DNA from: Oscillospiraceae bacterium
GTDB lineage: Bacteria; Bacillota; Clostridia; Oscillospirales; Acutalibacteraceae
Direction: 5' to 3'
NCBI GenBank assembly: GCA_015065935.1
Contig: SVPI01000002.1
Span: forward strand, 106,548 to 170,547
Length of the DNA stretch: 64,000 nt
The notes beneath the pieces are model-generated. The model worked only from the letters and a program-made list of their open reading frames with translations, was not told where the DNA came from and made no database searches. This document shows positions 32,203 to 42,000 of this stretch, piece after piece; position 1 is the stretch's first letter, and every line of letters begins with the position of its first letter. A program made the position numbers and the translations under genes.

Positions 32203-35200
32203 ATGCCTTAACTTTAAGGGTTATAATTTCAAAGCCGCCAACCTTAAGACAAACCTTGCCATCTTTAACTTCCAGCTTTTCGGTTTCGTTTTCCATCATA
32301 TCGCAAATGTAAACCTCTTTTGCGGGTACACCAAGGGTTACCTCTAAATCGGTTCTGATATTTGCTGATTCATACAAACGAATAATGGTGTCCTGGCCAT
32401 ATTCAGCCTGCTTAACGGTTTCGCAGATAACATTCTCTTTGTTTACCGTTACTGCCGAGAATGCGGCGGGTAGGCTATCCTTTTCTCCCTTGGCGGGAAT
32501 AGCTACCATAGGATAATTCAGATAATAAGCCTGCTTTATAACATCACATTCGTTAAAGGAGCAGTTATGCGGCATAATTGAGTAGGTGCACACGCTTTCT
32601 CCCTGGTCAGCATCGGGATAGGGATAGGTTGGAGCGCGAAGGAGAGATAACTGCATAACGCCATCGTGGATATCGTGACCATACTTGCAGTCGTTCATAA
32701 TCGATACACCATAACCGCCCTCGGAAATGTCGGCATACTTATGGGCGCAAACCTCAAATCGGGCCGCATCCCAAGAGGTGTTCTTATGTGTCGGGCGCTG
32801 TACCGAGCCGAACTGAACATCAAAGGTTGCCGAATTTGTGTTAACATCAACAGGGAACGCCGTTTTGAGCATTTGGTGTTTGTTATGCCAATCCACCTTT
32901 GTATCGAAATCAATGCGGCAAACATTTTCATAAAACCAAATTGTTTGCTTTATTGTTGATTTCATAAAGGGGCGAACAATGGCAATACCAAGACGCACGC
33001 CATCATCAATAAATTCTACGCTTGAGCACTCTGTAACGGTTTTATATTCCTCGCAGGAATGGGGCTGCCATTCCCAAGCATCATAAACATCGGGATAATC
33101 GGCATAAACGCGAATTTCGTTGCCTACAGTTCCTGGCTTTAAAACCTCGCGGCTGGCACGCTTATCAAAAATAGAGATAATCTGCCAGCTATCATCAAAG
33201 GTAACCCGCAAATGGGGAGTTTCAATAACTTTGCCATCAACTTTAATGGTATTTGTGTCTACAAAGGCGCCCGTTGCAAGATAGCCCTTAGGCGAAATCT
33301 TTTCCTTTGTGTAAACGGTTTTGCCGTTTACTTGAACCAGACCCTCGGTGTTAAAGGAATGGGGGTTAAATACCACCCAGCCGCGTTTTGCATCAATTTT
33401 TTCGGCAATGCGGCCGCGAACGCCATCAGCAATGCTGTCGCCAATGCTCTTAATTTTAGCGTAATCAATGTCGCTTTGGTCGTAAACCTCTTTAATGGAT
33501 GAACCGGGGATAATATCGTGGAACTGGTTGGTTAAAATATCCAGCCAACCCTCGCGAAGCTTTGCCTTGGGGAAGGGCTCGTTCAAAAGTTTATCGGCCG
33601 TAATGCCAAGCAGCTCGGCATCCTGGAATAAAAACTCGCTCTTTCTGTTATTGCGCTTATTTTTGGCAATGGAGGTGTATGTACCGCGATGGAACTCAAG
33701 ATAAAGCTCGCCGTTCCAGCAAGGAACATCGGTGCGGCTTTCAAGATTTTTCTCCAGCCGCTTTAAGTAATCTCCCGCAAATTCAATTTTAAGGTTGGGC
33801 GAGCCGGGAACACCGCGGGCGGCACGCCTTGCAAGTTCAAGATGGCCCGGTGTAGGACCGCCGCCGCCATCACCGTGACCAAAGGTAAGGAGGGCTTCAT
33901 CGCTCAAATTCTTTTGGGTCATGCGCTTATATGTTCCGTTAACCATTTTAGCGCCTGTGTGTCCAACATAGGTGCAAAGGTTGGAGGATTTTCCACCCTC
34001 ATCATCGGTAGCGGTAATAAAATGAGTGTTTATGGCTGTGCCGTCAAGACCAACCCAGCGGAAGGTGTCGTAGGGCATACGGTTGGTATCGTTCCAGGAA
34101 ATCTTTTGGGTTACAAACCAGTCAACGCCGCATTTTTTAAGAATTTGTGGCAGCGCCGCAGTGTAGCCGAAAACATCGGGGAGCCAAAGCACCCTGTTAT
34201 CTACGCCGAACTCCTCTTTAAAGAAGTTCTTGCCGTAAAGCACCTGTCTTATAAGGCTTTCGCCGGAGGATAAATTGCAGTCGGCCTCAACCCACATTGC
34301 GCCCTCGCATTCCCAGCGACCTTCCTTAATGCGTTCTTTAACCTGGGCATATAGTTCAGGCTCTGCCTCTTTAAGATATTTATAAAGCAGTGCCTGGGAT
34401 GACATAAATTTATATTCGGGGTAGCGCTTCATAAGCTCAAGCACGGTTGAGAATGAACGCTGAACCTTCTCCCTTGTCTGCCTTAAGGTCCAAAGCCAGG
34501 CGCAGTCAATATGTGTGTGACCAATGCCCACCGTTGTAGCCTTTTGAGGACAGCAGTATTTGCCGTAAAACTCATCCTCTAAAAATTTATGAGCCTCACC
34601 GCAGGAAGCATAGAAATCATCAGAGCCTACCTCATAAAGGTCGAGTTTTGAAACGGCACGCCACAGATAGTCAACAATTTTTGCATACTCTATAGACTCA
34701 TCGTTTAAATAGGTCAGCATATCAAAAGGATAAGCAATGTCATAATAAAGGGCAAAAGCGTCATGGCTCAGCTCTGCAGTGCTTACAAAAAGCTTGGCCT
34801 TTTCAACGGTAAAGCTTGTGTAGGCGTAAATGGCAACATCGGCCTTTTCACCCTTTTTAAGGGGTACCTCCCTGTGGTTTACATCAAGGCCCTGCACCGT
34901 TTTGCCGTTTATATAGAGAATAAGCTGGGGGTTGCAGGCATCCCATCCGCTTTTATCGGTTTCTACAATAAGGTAGGGGTTATCGGTTTCAGGGGTAACG
35001 GTAAATCTGAACCAAGCGTGGGTGTCGTAACCCTCTCCCCAATCGCCGCCGTTTTCAAAGGGGGTCATGGTGCTTACATCGGGTATAGTATTATCGGTTT
35101 TATATCCACAAGAACAGGTCACAATGTTTTCAACCTGGCACTTGTTCTTGTAAATTTGTTCCTCAACTATTTTTTTATACTGGCGGATTTTGCGGAGCTT

Positions 35201-35209
35201 ATTTTGCAT
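32201..35209 (-). CDS. Glycoside hydrolase family 38 alpha-mannosidase
   Basis: A 1002-residue cytoplasmic enzyme without a signal peptide. The catalytic domain carries the zinc-binding GIGHTHIDCAWLW motif near residue 230, WVEADCNLSSGES, and the nucleophile aspartate in WLPDVFGYTAALPQIL. A three-helix and large beta-sandwich C-terminal half follows. GH38 enzymes remove alpha-mannosyl residues, for example from N-glycan or yeast-mannan fragments. It is the last gene of an operon with an MFS transporter and a GDPD, suggesting use of imported mannosides or glycerophospho-sugars (inference). Confidence 0.93.
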   Translation of the reverse strand: MQNKLRKIRQYKKIVEEQIYKNKCQVENIVTCSCGYKTDNTIPDVSTMTPFENGGDWGEGYDTHAWFRFTVTPETDNPYLIVETDKSGWDACNPQLILYINGKTVQGLDVNHREVPLKKGEKADVAIYAYTSFTVEKAKLFVSTAELSHDAFALYYDIAYPFDMLTYLNDESIEYAKIVDYLWRAVSKLDLYEVGSDDFYASCGEAHKFLEDEFYGKYCCPQKATTVGIGHTHIDCAWLWTLRQTREKVQRSFSTVLELMKRYPEYKFMSSQALLYKYLKEAEPELYAQVKERIKEGRWECEGAMWVEADCNLSSGESLIRQVLYGKNFFKEEFGVDNRVLWLPDVFGYTAALPQILKKCGVDWFVTQKISWNDTNRMPYDTFRWVGLDGTAINTHFITATDDEGGKSSNLCTYVGHTGAKMVNGTYKRMTQKNLSDEALLTFGHGDGGGGPTPGHLELARRAARGVPGSPNLKIEFAGDYLKRLEKNLESRTDVPCWNGELYLEFHRGTYTSIAKNKRNNRKSEFLFQDAELLGITADKLLNEPFPKAKLREGWLDILTNQFHDIIPGSSIKEVYDQSDIDYAKIKSIGDSIADGVRGRIAEKIDAKRGWVVFNPHSFNTEGLVQVNGKTVYTKEKISPKGYLATGAFVDTNTIKVDGKVIETPHLRVTFDDSWQIISIFDKRASREVLKPGTVGNEIRVYADYPDVYDAWEWQPHSCEEYKTVTECSSVEFIDDGVRLGIAIVRPFMKSTIKQTIWFYENVCRIDFDTKVDWHNKHQMLKTAFPVDVNTNSATFDVQFGSVQRPTHKNTSWDAARFEVCAHKYADISEGGYGVSIMNDCKYGHDIHDGVMQLSLLRAPTYPYPDADQGESVCTYSIMPHNCSFNECDVIKQAYYLNYPMVAIPAKGEKDSLPAAFSAVTVNKENVICETVKQAEYGQDTIIRLYESANIRTDLEVTLGVPAKEVYICDMMENETEKLEVKDGKVCLKVGGFEIITLKVKA

Positions 35210-35223
35210 GAGTCTACTCTCCT

Positions 35224-36021
35224 TTAGGGGATAAATTTTTCAAAAATAAAGGTTTTAAAACTATTTCTCGTTTTTAGGATTTGCTCTTTTTCGGTGTAGG
35301 TCCAGGCAACGGGAAATGCACCGAGAAGCGAGCATAAACGCCTGAAAAAATTGTTTTTATATTTATATTCGTAGGCTATAAAATCGGGGCGGGAAAGGAA
35401 ATTGAAAAATAGGGCTCCCGCCAGCTTTTGGTGAATGGGCTCATTATAAAAAGCTGAGGCCAACTGACCGCGCATAATGTCGGGGCGGTTTTTCCTATAC
35501 CACATCATCATAAGGGGATTAAAGGACTGAACGAAATATTTTCCCTTGTAATCCTTTAAAACCTCGTTTGCGGCAACGCAGAGAGGCTTATAATCGGTAA
35601 GAACAGGGCTTTTAAATTCAATAAGCAACGGAACCCTGCCGTCAATTAAATCGAGGCACTCTTTTAAAGTTGGGATTTTTTCGTTTGTCCCTGCCAAATT
35701 TAAAGTTTTAATTTCCTCAAGGGTTAAATTTTCGGGCTTTTCATCAACGCCGCACATTCTCTTTAAATTGTCATCGTGGAAAACAATAACAACATTATCC
35801 TTGGTTAAATGGATATCATTTTCAATGATATATCCCTTTTCTGCCGCTTTACCGAATGCCCAAAGGGAATTTTCGGGAACGCCGTTTAAACCGTGAAGCC
35901 CCCTGTGGGCAATGTATTTGCCCGAAATTACCCTTCTGTCGGGGTGGCGGCGAAGAGCGGGGAAAATAAGGAATAAAAGGAGCAGAATAAAAACTCCCAA
36001 AATAATTAAAGCTGCTATCAT
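35224..36021 (-). CDS. Membrane-anchored glycerophosphodiester phosphodiesterase
   Basis: A 265-residue protein with one N-terminal membrane helix (about 2-22). The GDPD barrel follows: AHRGLHGLNGVPENSLWAF, the ENDIHLTKDNVVIVFHD metal and catalytic motif, and LLIEFKS. It cleaves glycerophosphodiesters to glycerol 3-phosphate and an alcohol. It lies three bases behind the MFS gene and 14 bases before the GH38 gene in one operon. The helix could hold the domain on either membrane face; the sequence does not settle which. Confidence 0.9.
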   Translation of the reverse strand: MIAALIILGVFILLLLFLIFPALRRHPDRRVISGKYIAHRGLHGLNGVPENSLWAFGKAAEKGYIIENDIHLTKDNVVIVFHDDNLKRMCGVDEKPENLTLEEIKTLNLAGTNEKIPTLKECLDLIDGRVPLLIEFKSPVLTDYKPLCVAANEVLKDYKGKYFVQSFNPLMMMWYRKNRPDIMRGQLASAFYNEPIHQKLAGALFFNFLSRPDFIAYEYKYKNNFFRRLCSLLGAFPVAWTYTEKEQILKTRNSFKTFIFEKFIP

Positions 36022-36024
36022 TGT

Positions 36025-37569
36025 TTAGTCCTCAATATCAAGTGCCTCAAGAGCATCCTTTTTGGGAGCAGGTCTTGAGTCACCGTGGCGAACAAGGGAC
36101 ATTGTCACAAAGGCAAGGGCCACGAAAACGGTAGCATAGGGGAACAAGGTTGTCATACCGAAATTGTCCATTAAAAGACCCGAAAGCATTGGGGTAACAA
36201 TTTGGGCCGCCATTGAAGCGGTGTAGTAAAAGCCGGTATATTTTCCAACATCACTGCCCGAGCACATTTCAACAACCATCGGGAAGGAGTTAACGTTAAT
36301 GGTTGCCCAGGCAACACCCGCTAAAACAAAGAATATATTCATAACAAGGGTGGGGCTGCCTGCCCTCATAAAGGAGGCGCCGAGGAAGGCACAGGCCAGC
36401 ATAACAACGCCCGCCATAATTGTTTTCTTGCGGCCGATTTTTGAAGCCACCATACCTGCAGGCAGATAGGAAACTATCGCCGCGGCTTGGGCTAAAAGCA
36501 GGGTTGAATTATAATCCATTTCCAAAACGCGCTGTGCATAAACAGAATATTTTGAGGTTATTGCGTTATAGCCGATATACCAAAGGGCGATGGATGCAAG
36601 AATGAAAACAAGGGACATTTTTTCTCCCCTTGTAAGGCCCCTCTTCTCCCCTTCCTCTTCGGTTTTCTCCTCAAGACCTAATCTAAGGCTCTCGGCTTGC
36701 TGTTCTTTGCTCCACTTAACCTCTCTAACGGTCAGCAGGAAAATAACAAGGGCTGTTATCATAAGGCCTGCAACAACGCCATAGAAGGTAAAATAATTCA
36801 TAAAGCTGTTTTTAACAGCCGAGGTTGCAAACACCATACCAAGCACTAAAACTATAATTCCGCCTGCGGTGCCCATAAGGTTGATAACGGCATTGGCCTT
36901 ACTGCGAAGCGGCTTTAAGGTAACATCAGGCATAAGGGCAACGGCGGGGGAACGGAAAATCGCCATAGCTATGAGCACTGCCAAAAGGAAGGCGATGAAA
37001 ATAAACAGATTTGCAGGATTTTTAGCCGTTACATCGCTGATGTAGGACTGTCTTGCAGGCACAACATAATTTGTATAAAGGTTTTCCTCTCCCTCGGCAT
37101 ATTTATCGGTGCTTTTAATTGCGGCGAATTCTTCTTTTGTCAGCTTATCCTCTAAAATAAACTTTGTGCCGTCGGGGGTCATAAGCTCGGTGTCGCTCTT
37201 TGCATCGTAAACTATCTGAAGTGCCGCGGGATTATCAATCTGAGCAACGTTTTCAATATTTTTAAACTGTGCGTTATCGGCAAAGGCAAGGCACATTATC
37301 ATTACGGCGGCAACAATTGTGCCGATAGTGATAAAGGGGGTGCGCCTGCCGTGACGGGACCGACATTTATCCGAAAGGGCGCCGAAAATAGGCAGCATAA
37401 AAACGGCAAGAATATTATCAAGCGCCATAATAACGCCCGACCAGGTTTGTGACATACCGAATTTGTTTGTTAAAATAACAGGGATTGTTGCGTCATAGGC
37501 CTGCCAGAATGCGCTGATAAGGAAAAAGGCAAAACCCACAAGAATAGTTCTCTTATAATTAAGTTTCAT
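36025..37569 (-). CDS. MFS transporter, SLC45/GPH-like sugar carrier
   Basis: The track ORF begins too early; ATG 37569 (MKLNYKRTILVGFAFF) follows GGAAAG and gives 514 residues with about twelve membrane segments. The first loop has the FGALSDKCRSRHGRRTPFITIG motif typical of sugar-type major facilitator carriers. An unusual soluble insert of about 85 residues after TM4 (roughly DNAQFKNIENV to PARQSYI) is present. Being first in an operon with GDPD and GH38, it probably imports the substrate for them (inference). The promoter is TTGTTT-17-TATACT at 37612-37640. Confidence 0.85.
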   Translation of the reverse strand: MKLNYKRTILVGFAFFLISAFWQAYDATIPVILTNKFGMSQTWSGVIMALDNILAVFMLPIFGALSDKCRSRHGRRTPFITIGTIVAAVMIMCLAFADNAQFKNIENVAQIDNPAALQIVYDAKSDTELMTPDGTKFILEDKLTKEEFAAIKSTDKYAEGEENLYTNYVVPARQSYISDVTAKNPANLFIFIAFLLAVLIAMAIFRSPAVALMPDVTLKPLRSKANAVINLMGTAGGIIVLVLGMVFATSAVKNSFMNYFTFYGVVAGLMITALVIFLLTVREVKWSKEQQAESLRLGLEEKTEEEGEKRGLTRGEKMSLVFILASIALWYIGYNAITSKYSVYAQRVLEMDYNSTLLLAQAAAIVSYLPAGMVASKIGRKKTIMAGVVMLACAFLGASFMRAGSPTLVMNIFFVLAGVAWATINVNSFPMVVEMCSGSDVGKYTGFYYTASMAAQIVTPMLSGLLMDNFGMTTLFPYATVFVALAFVTMSLVRHGDSRPAPKKDALEALDIED

Positions 37570-37611
37570 CGCTTTTTTCTTTCCTTTCTTTTCCGTTTGA
37601 ATTCTACTAAA

Positions 37612-37640
37612 AGTATACCCTAAAATAAAGTAAAAAACAA
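37612..37640 (-). promoter_or_regulatory. Promoter of the MFS-GDPD-GH38 operon
   Basis: Minus strand TTGTTT (37635-37640), 17-base spacer, TATACT (37612-37617). Confidence 0.6.
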
Positions 37641-37677
37641 GACAGTAATTACCAATATGGTTTTCATTTTTTGCAAA

Positions 37678-37716
37678 AAACAACTCCGCCCCAAGCTTTC
37701 GCTCGGAGCGGAGTTT
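37678..37716 (-). terminator. Terminator of the small secreted paralogue
   Basis: Minus strand AACTCCGCTCC pairs with GGGGCGGAGTT around a GAGCGAAAGCTT inner hairpin and is followed by GTTTTTTG. Confidence 0.75.
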
Positions 37717-37756
37717 AAATTTGTTTTAGAACCTGATAACTAAATTATCGGTAATT

Positions 37757-38650
37757 CTAGTTGAGGGAATCGAAAGCAGCTCTGATAGCTTCAATGTCGC
37801 CTGCAACCTTAGCATCCCAAAGAGGAATATTAGCACCACCATCTGAGGAACTATAATATTTATTATAAATATGAGTTCCGTTACACTCGTAGGTGAGATA
37901 CTCACTGGCGCCATTTGCGGAAATAAATGCGCTTCTCTTACCGGGCAAAGCAACGTGACCGTTTGCAGCCGAAAGACCTGCAACATTATTAACAATGGTG
38001 GTTAAGAATATGTGGCGGTCGGATGCCTTCTGGTTAGCGTACCAGGAGATTTCATCATAACCATAAACCGCATCATCACTGCCATCTGCCTCAAAGTTGT
38101 CAAACTCAAGGAGATAGGGGTAGCAACCGGTAACTTGATAACCCGAAGGAGTTGTATAACCGGTAAAGTTTGTGATATACGCTGCATCGCTGTCAGAAGA
38201 GGTGATAAGTCCAACATTCTGGAAGCTCTCTGAGTAAGCATCACTGCTATTGGCAGTCACAAGGCGCAAGGGAGATGCCGTAAAGTCAACGAGCATCTGA
38301 GTTGTATTTTCTTTTGCGAATGCGAAGGTATGGTTATGTCCGTTAACGAGAACGTAACCGCGGCGAGCGTGGGTTTTAGCGTAATCTCTTATCTTGGTTA
38401 AAACTGTTTCCCAAGAAGCAAGGCCGTTGGTACCAAAGTCGGTGCTACCAACATCCCAAACGCGGGTGTCGTTAATGCCGGTATCATTACCTAAGCCGTT
38501 AAGCACCTCCTCGTAATCATACGTTTTTGCTACAGCTTCAGCCTTTACGTTAGGCGCGAAATTTGCTGTAGGCAAAATGAGAGAAAAAATGCCCATTACA
38601 AGGACAACAGACAAAAAAATGCTAATCATTTTTTTTGAAAGTTTTCTCAT
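37757..38650 (-). CDS. Secreted protein, internal-deletion paralogue of the giant protein
   Basis: The real start is ATG 38650 (MRKLSKKMIS) with GGAGGAG upstream, giving 297 residues. Residues 1-38 are a signal peptide very like that of the 1793-residue neighbour, ending KAEA. Residues of about 40-65 (TYDYEEVLNG... INDTRV) match the neighbour's extreme N-terminus. The rest (ASWETVLTKIRDYAKTHARRGYV... YDEISWYANQ... GHVALPGKRSAFI) matches the C-terminal half of its barrel-like domain. The repeat modules and first half of the barrel are missing, so activity is doubtful. Function unknown. Confidence 0.8.
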   Translation of the reverse strand: MRKLSKKMISIFLSVVLVMGIFSLILPTANFAPNVKAEAVAKTYDYEEVLNGLGNDTGINDTRVWDVGSTDFGTNGLASWETVLTKIRDYAKTHARRGYVLVNGHNHTFAFAKENTTQMLVDFTASPLRLVTANSSDAYSESFQNVGLITSSDSDAAYITNFTGYTTPSGYQVTGCYPYLLEFDNFEADGSDDAVYGYDEISWYANQKASDRHIFLTTIVNNVAGLSAANGHVALPGKRSAFISANGASEYLTYECNGTHIYNKYYSSSDGGANIPLWDAKVAGDIEAIRAAFDSLN

Positions 38651-39046
38651 ACTCTTCTCCTCCAATGAAAAAATTTTTTTGTGAAACAACTCGTAATGAA
38701 ACGCAAAATCACTAGGCTCACATTTTATTTTGCCAACTCTTCTTTTAGGCGATTTTTTAATAAAAATCGGCAAAAAAATGTGAAAATAATGACACAGCGC
38801 CCATTATTCATAGATAAATGTTATCAAATTTTTTCAGAAAAGTAAATAAATTCCGCCCAAGTTCGCAATAAATGTATAGTCACGATAGAATTACCCTCCA
38901 CTGCCGCCCACATTTTTATAAAAAGGCAAAAAACGGGCAACATAATTCGCCCGCCGGTTATACCACTCTTTATTAAGTTTGTGTCGGCTTCCCCTCAAGG
39001 GAAAGGCCCTTTGAACCACGCGACTTTTCAAGTAGTTTTAATTATA
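38651..39046. other. Intergenic region between the two paralogous secreted genes
   Basis: About 400 bases without a convincing ORF on either strand. The part next to the small gene is AT-rich and should hold its promoter, but no clear -35/-10 pair stands out. Farther left are a weak CGGGC/GCCCG hairpin and TTCCC/GGGAA palindrome of no obvious role. Confidence 0.5.
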
Positions 39047-39084
39047 AAAAAGCCACCCTGAACGCTAGGTTCAGAGTGGCTTTT
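39047..39084. terminator. Terminator of the giant secreted protein gene
   Basis: AAAAGCCACCCTGAAC pairs with GTTCAGAGTGGCTTTT (one mismatch) around a short loop, flanked by A and T tracts. Confidence 0.8.
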
Positions 39085-39092
39085 GATATATT

Positions 39093-42000
39093 TTATTGGT
39101 AGATGAATTTTACGCCCATAAGTCGCGCGTAATCATTACCGCGGGCGCCGTTTGTGCCCGAAAGCTTACCCTTTTGCGGGAAGGTTATCTTAACATAGTT
39201 ACAGTTATTAGGAACTGTGTAAAGAATGCTGAAGTTGGTAGCGGTATAGCTATCGGTAGTAACGGCATTCCCATAGGTGCCTGAAATGGTGGCGCAGGCT
39301 TCAATCTTGAAATCGAAATCGTGACCCGCATTTTCGAAGGCCTTCTTACCGGTTTGATACATATAGAAATCAGCGGTAAATTTACTGCCCGGTTTAACCT
39401 TATAAATAACATAGGGTGCCGTAGCGGAATCGTTCCAATCGGCGCCAAGGCTGCTGTAGCCCGGATGAATTCCGCGGAAGAGATTGCTTCCCGAACCCTC
39501 ATTGTTTAAAAGGGCAATTCCGCCAAGCTCGGTAATGCCGTATTTCGCTTTGTTAGCGGAGGTAACAGCGGTGTTAGAGCCTTCATCATCGGAGTAATCA
39601 TAATGTGTGCCATAGGAGCCGATTGCCTCCCAGGCGGCCTTAACGGAATCAACATCGCCTACATCACGGATATCCCAAATACCTAACTGGAAGCCGTGAG
39701 GATGGTGGGCATTATCTCCTGTAACGTTACCCTCTGAATCATAAAACTTTCCGGTTTCCAAAACCTTCTTGTAATATTCTTTTTCCAGATACTCACTGCA
39801 ACCCTGGGCGTGGATAAAGGCTGTTCTTCTGCCCACCAGTGCCACGTGGCCGTTTGGAGCAGAGGTCATATTCTTAATCTGTAGGCTAATATCGGTCAAA
39901 TACTGACGGCGGTCAGCAGCATTCTGGTTAGCATACCAGGAAATCTCATCATAGCCCCAGGAGCCTGAAGGTGTGTTAAGCTTATTAACATCATTCACAC
40001 CCCAGTTATCAAATTCAAGGAGATAGGGGTAGTTAGTGTAGGTGTAACCCGAGGGTGAAATCTTATTTGCAGCATTTGCCTGGCGTGAAGTAGTATACGG
40101 TGCATCTCCGTTCGTTGCAAGCATAACCTCCTGGAAACTTTCGCTCGGAGTGTGGGAGGTGGAGCCGGTTTTAGCAGTAATGCGTAAGGGGAACATATTG
40201 AAATCTACCAGCATCTTGCTTGAATCATCGCTTCTGGTAAGATTTTGAAGCGGATAGTGACCGTTAACGATAATATAACCGCGGCGAGCATTGGTTTTAG
40301 CATAGGCATTTATCTTATCAATAACCTTTGTCCAGGATGCACTGTCAACAACACTTGTATTACCATCTACGGCGCCGATAAGGTTCATTTGACCGAAATG
40401 GATTGCCTCAACGCCCATATCAATGTAGCAGCAGGCTCTGTAATAAGTAAACATCTGGAATTCAAGGGTTGAAATGCTGGGAACATGCAGCGCATCATTC
40501 CACAACTGATAGCCGTAGCCATCGGAATGGAGCATTTTTTCATGGTCAAAATTACGCTGTACAACAGGCTGGCCAAAGGCCTCGAACACCCAGGCGGGAA
40601 TGGGGATTTCATCCATTCCGGGGCCGCAGGTTTCAAAGATGCAGGCCTCCACAATAATTTCAGGGTCCATTTGGTGAACTGACGCTATATTACTCTTGTA
40701 GGTATTAAAGCGATTAACATCAGCAATACCGGGCTCCCAGTGACAAAGGGCGCGGGCAAAATATTTAGCGCCTGTTTGACGGATAACATCCTTTGCACCG
40801 TACTCTCCGCCATCCACAACGTGATAGGTTAGCGCACGGTCAAGATAACTGCTTAAAACATCGGGGGAAATGGAGCCATAGAAATCGAAATTGGATTCAA
40901 CGGCAGCGCCACCGCGGGTCTTAACCATATCGCCGTAAATAACAGCGCCGTTTGTCAGCCTTGCATAGGGTCTTGCTGCGCGAACCTTGTCGGCTGCAAT
41001 GTTCTTAACGGTGTACATTGTAGTCTTGTTAGCGGAAGCGTTGTTATGAACCATTTTAAAGGTGCCCGACTGAACTTTACCGTCCCAGAAAACGAGGCTT
41101 GCGCTATCAACATCGGTGCCGAGAATAATTCCCGACTCCTCTATCTTAACGTCCTTGGGCATTGCGGTTCTCCAAATAACCGACATATTCCAGGTGCCGT
41201 TATCATTTGCGGTTACAACAGCCTTATCGGTTGTGTAGATATAAGGAGTGATGCTTTCCTTTGCATCTGCATATACTGCGGTTAAATCAATATCGCCGCT
41301 GGCAAGGAAGGAGAAACTATGATTATCGGAAACGGTTGCTCCCTTGGCATCAATCCATTTTGAGAATACCTGGCCGCTGCTGTTTGTTTCGGGCGCAGAA
41401 ATTGTAATGCGGTCGTCAAACTTAACGCCGGCTTTAGTTGTTGTGTTACCGTTAACAGTGTAGGTAACGGTGTAGGTAACAGCATCGGTTTTGACATAAA
41501 TTGCCTCATAGGTGGTATCAATGTAAAGCTGCTCGGTGTCGCCCTCGTTGGTCCAGCCCTCAAAGGCATAACCGGGGCGGAGCATATTTGCGGTGGGAAC
41601 AAGGTTTGCCGCTGTGTCACCATAATTTTCAAGCTCAATCTGATAGGTTTTATCAAGATAAGGAACATGGAAATTAACGGTGGGAGGCAGAAGCTCGCAG
41701 TTGGCATAGGTGATAGCCTGACCGTTTGAAAGCATTACCTTAATGTAGTTTTTGCCGGAAACAGCGGGAATTTTATATCCGCCTAAAACCTTTGCGGCAT
41801 CAAACTTTTTATAGGTTTTATCATCTATACTATATTCAAAGGCAAGCTCATCATCTGTTTTAATGGTAAGCTCGGTTCCCTCTTTGATTTTATAAATAAC
41901 AAAGGCGTTATTCTTGTTTGCTTTAATACCGGCAGAGTTAACAACCGAAACACCGCCCGTGTGATAAAGCATAAGGTTGGGTTTCATTGTGCTTTCAATA

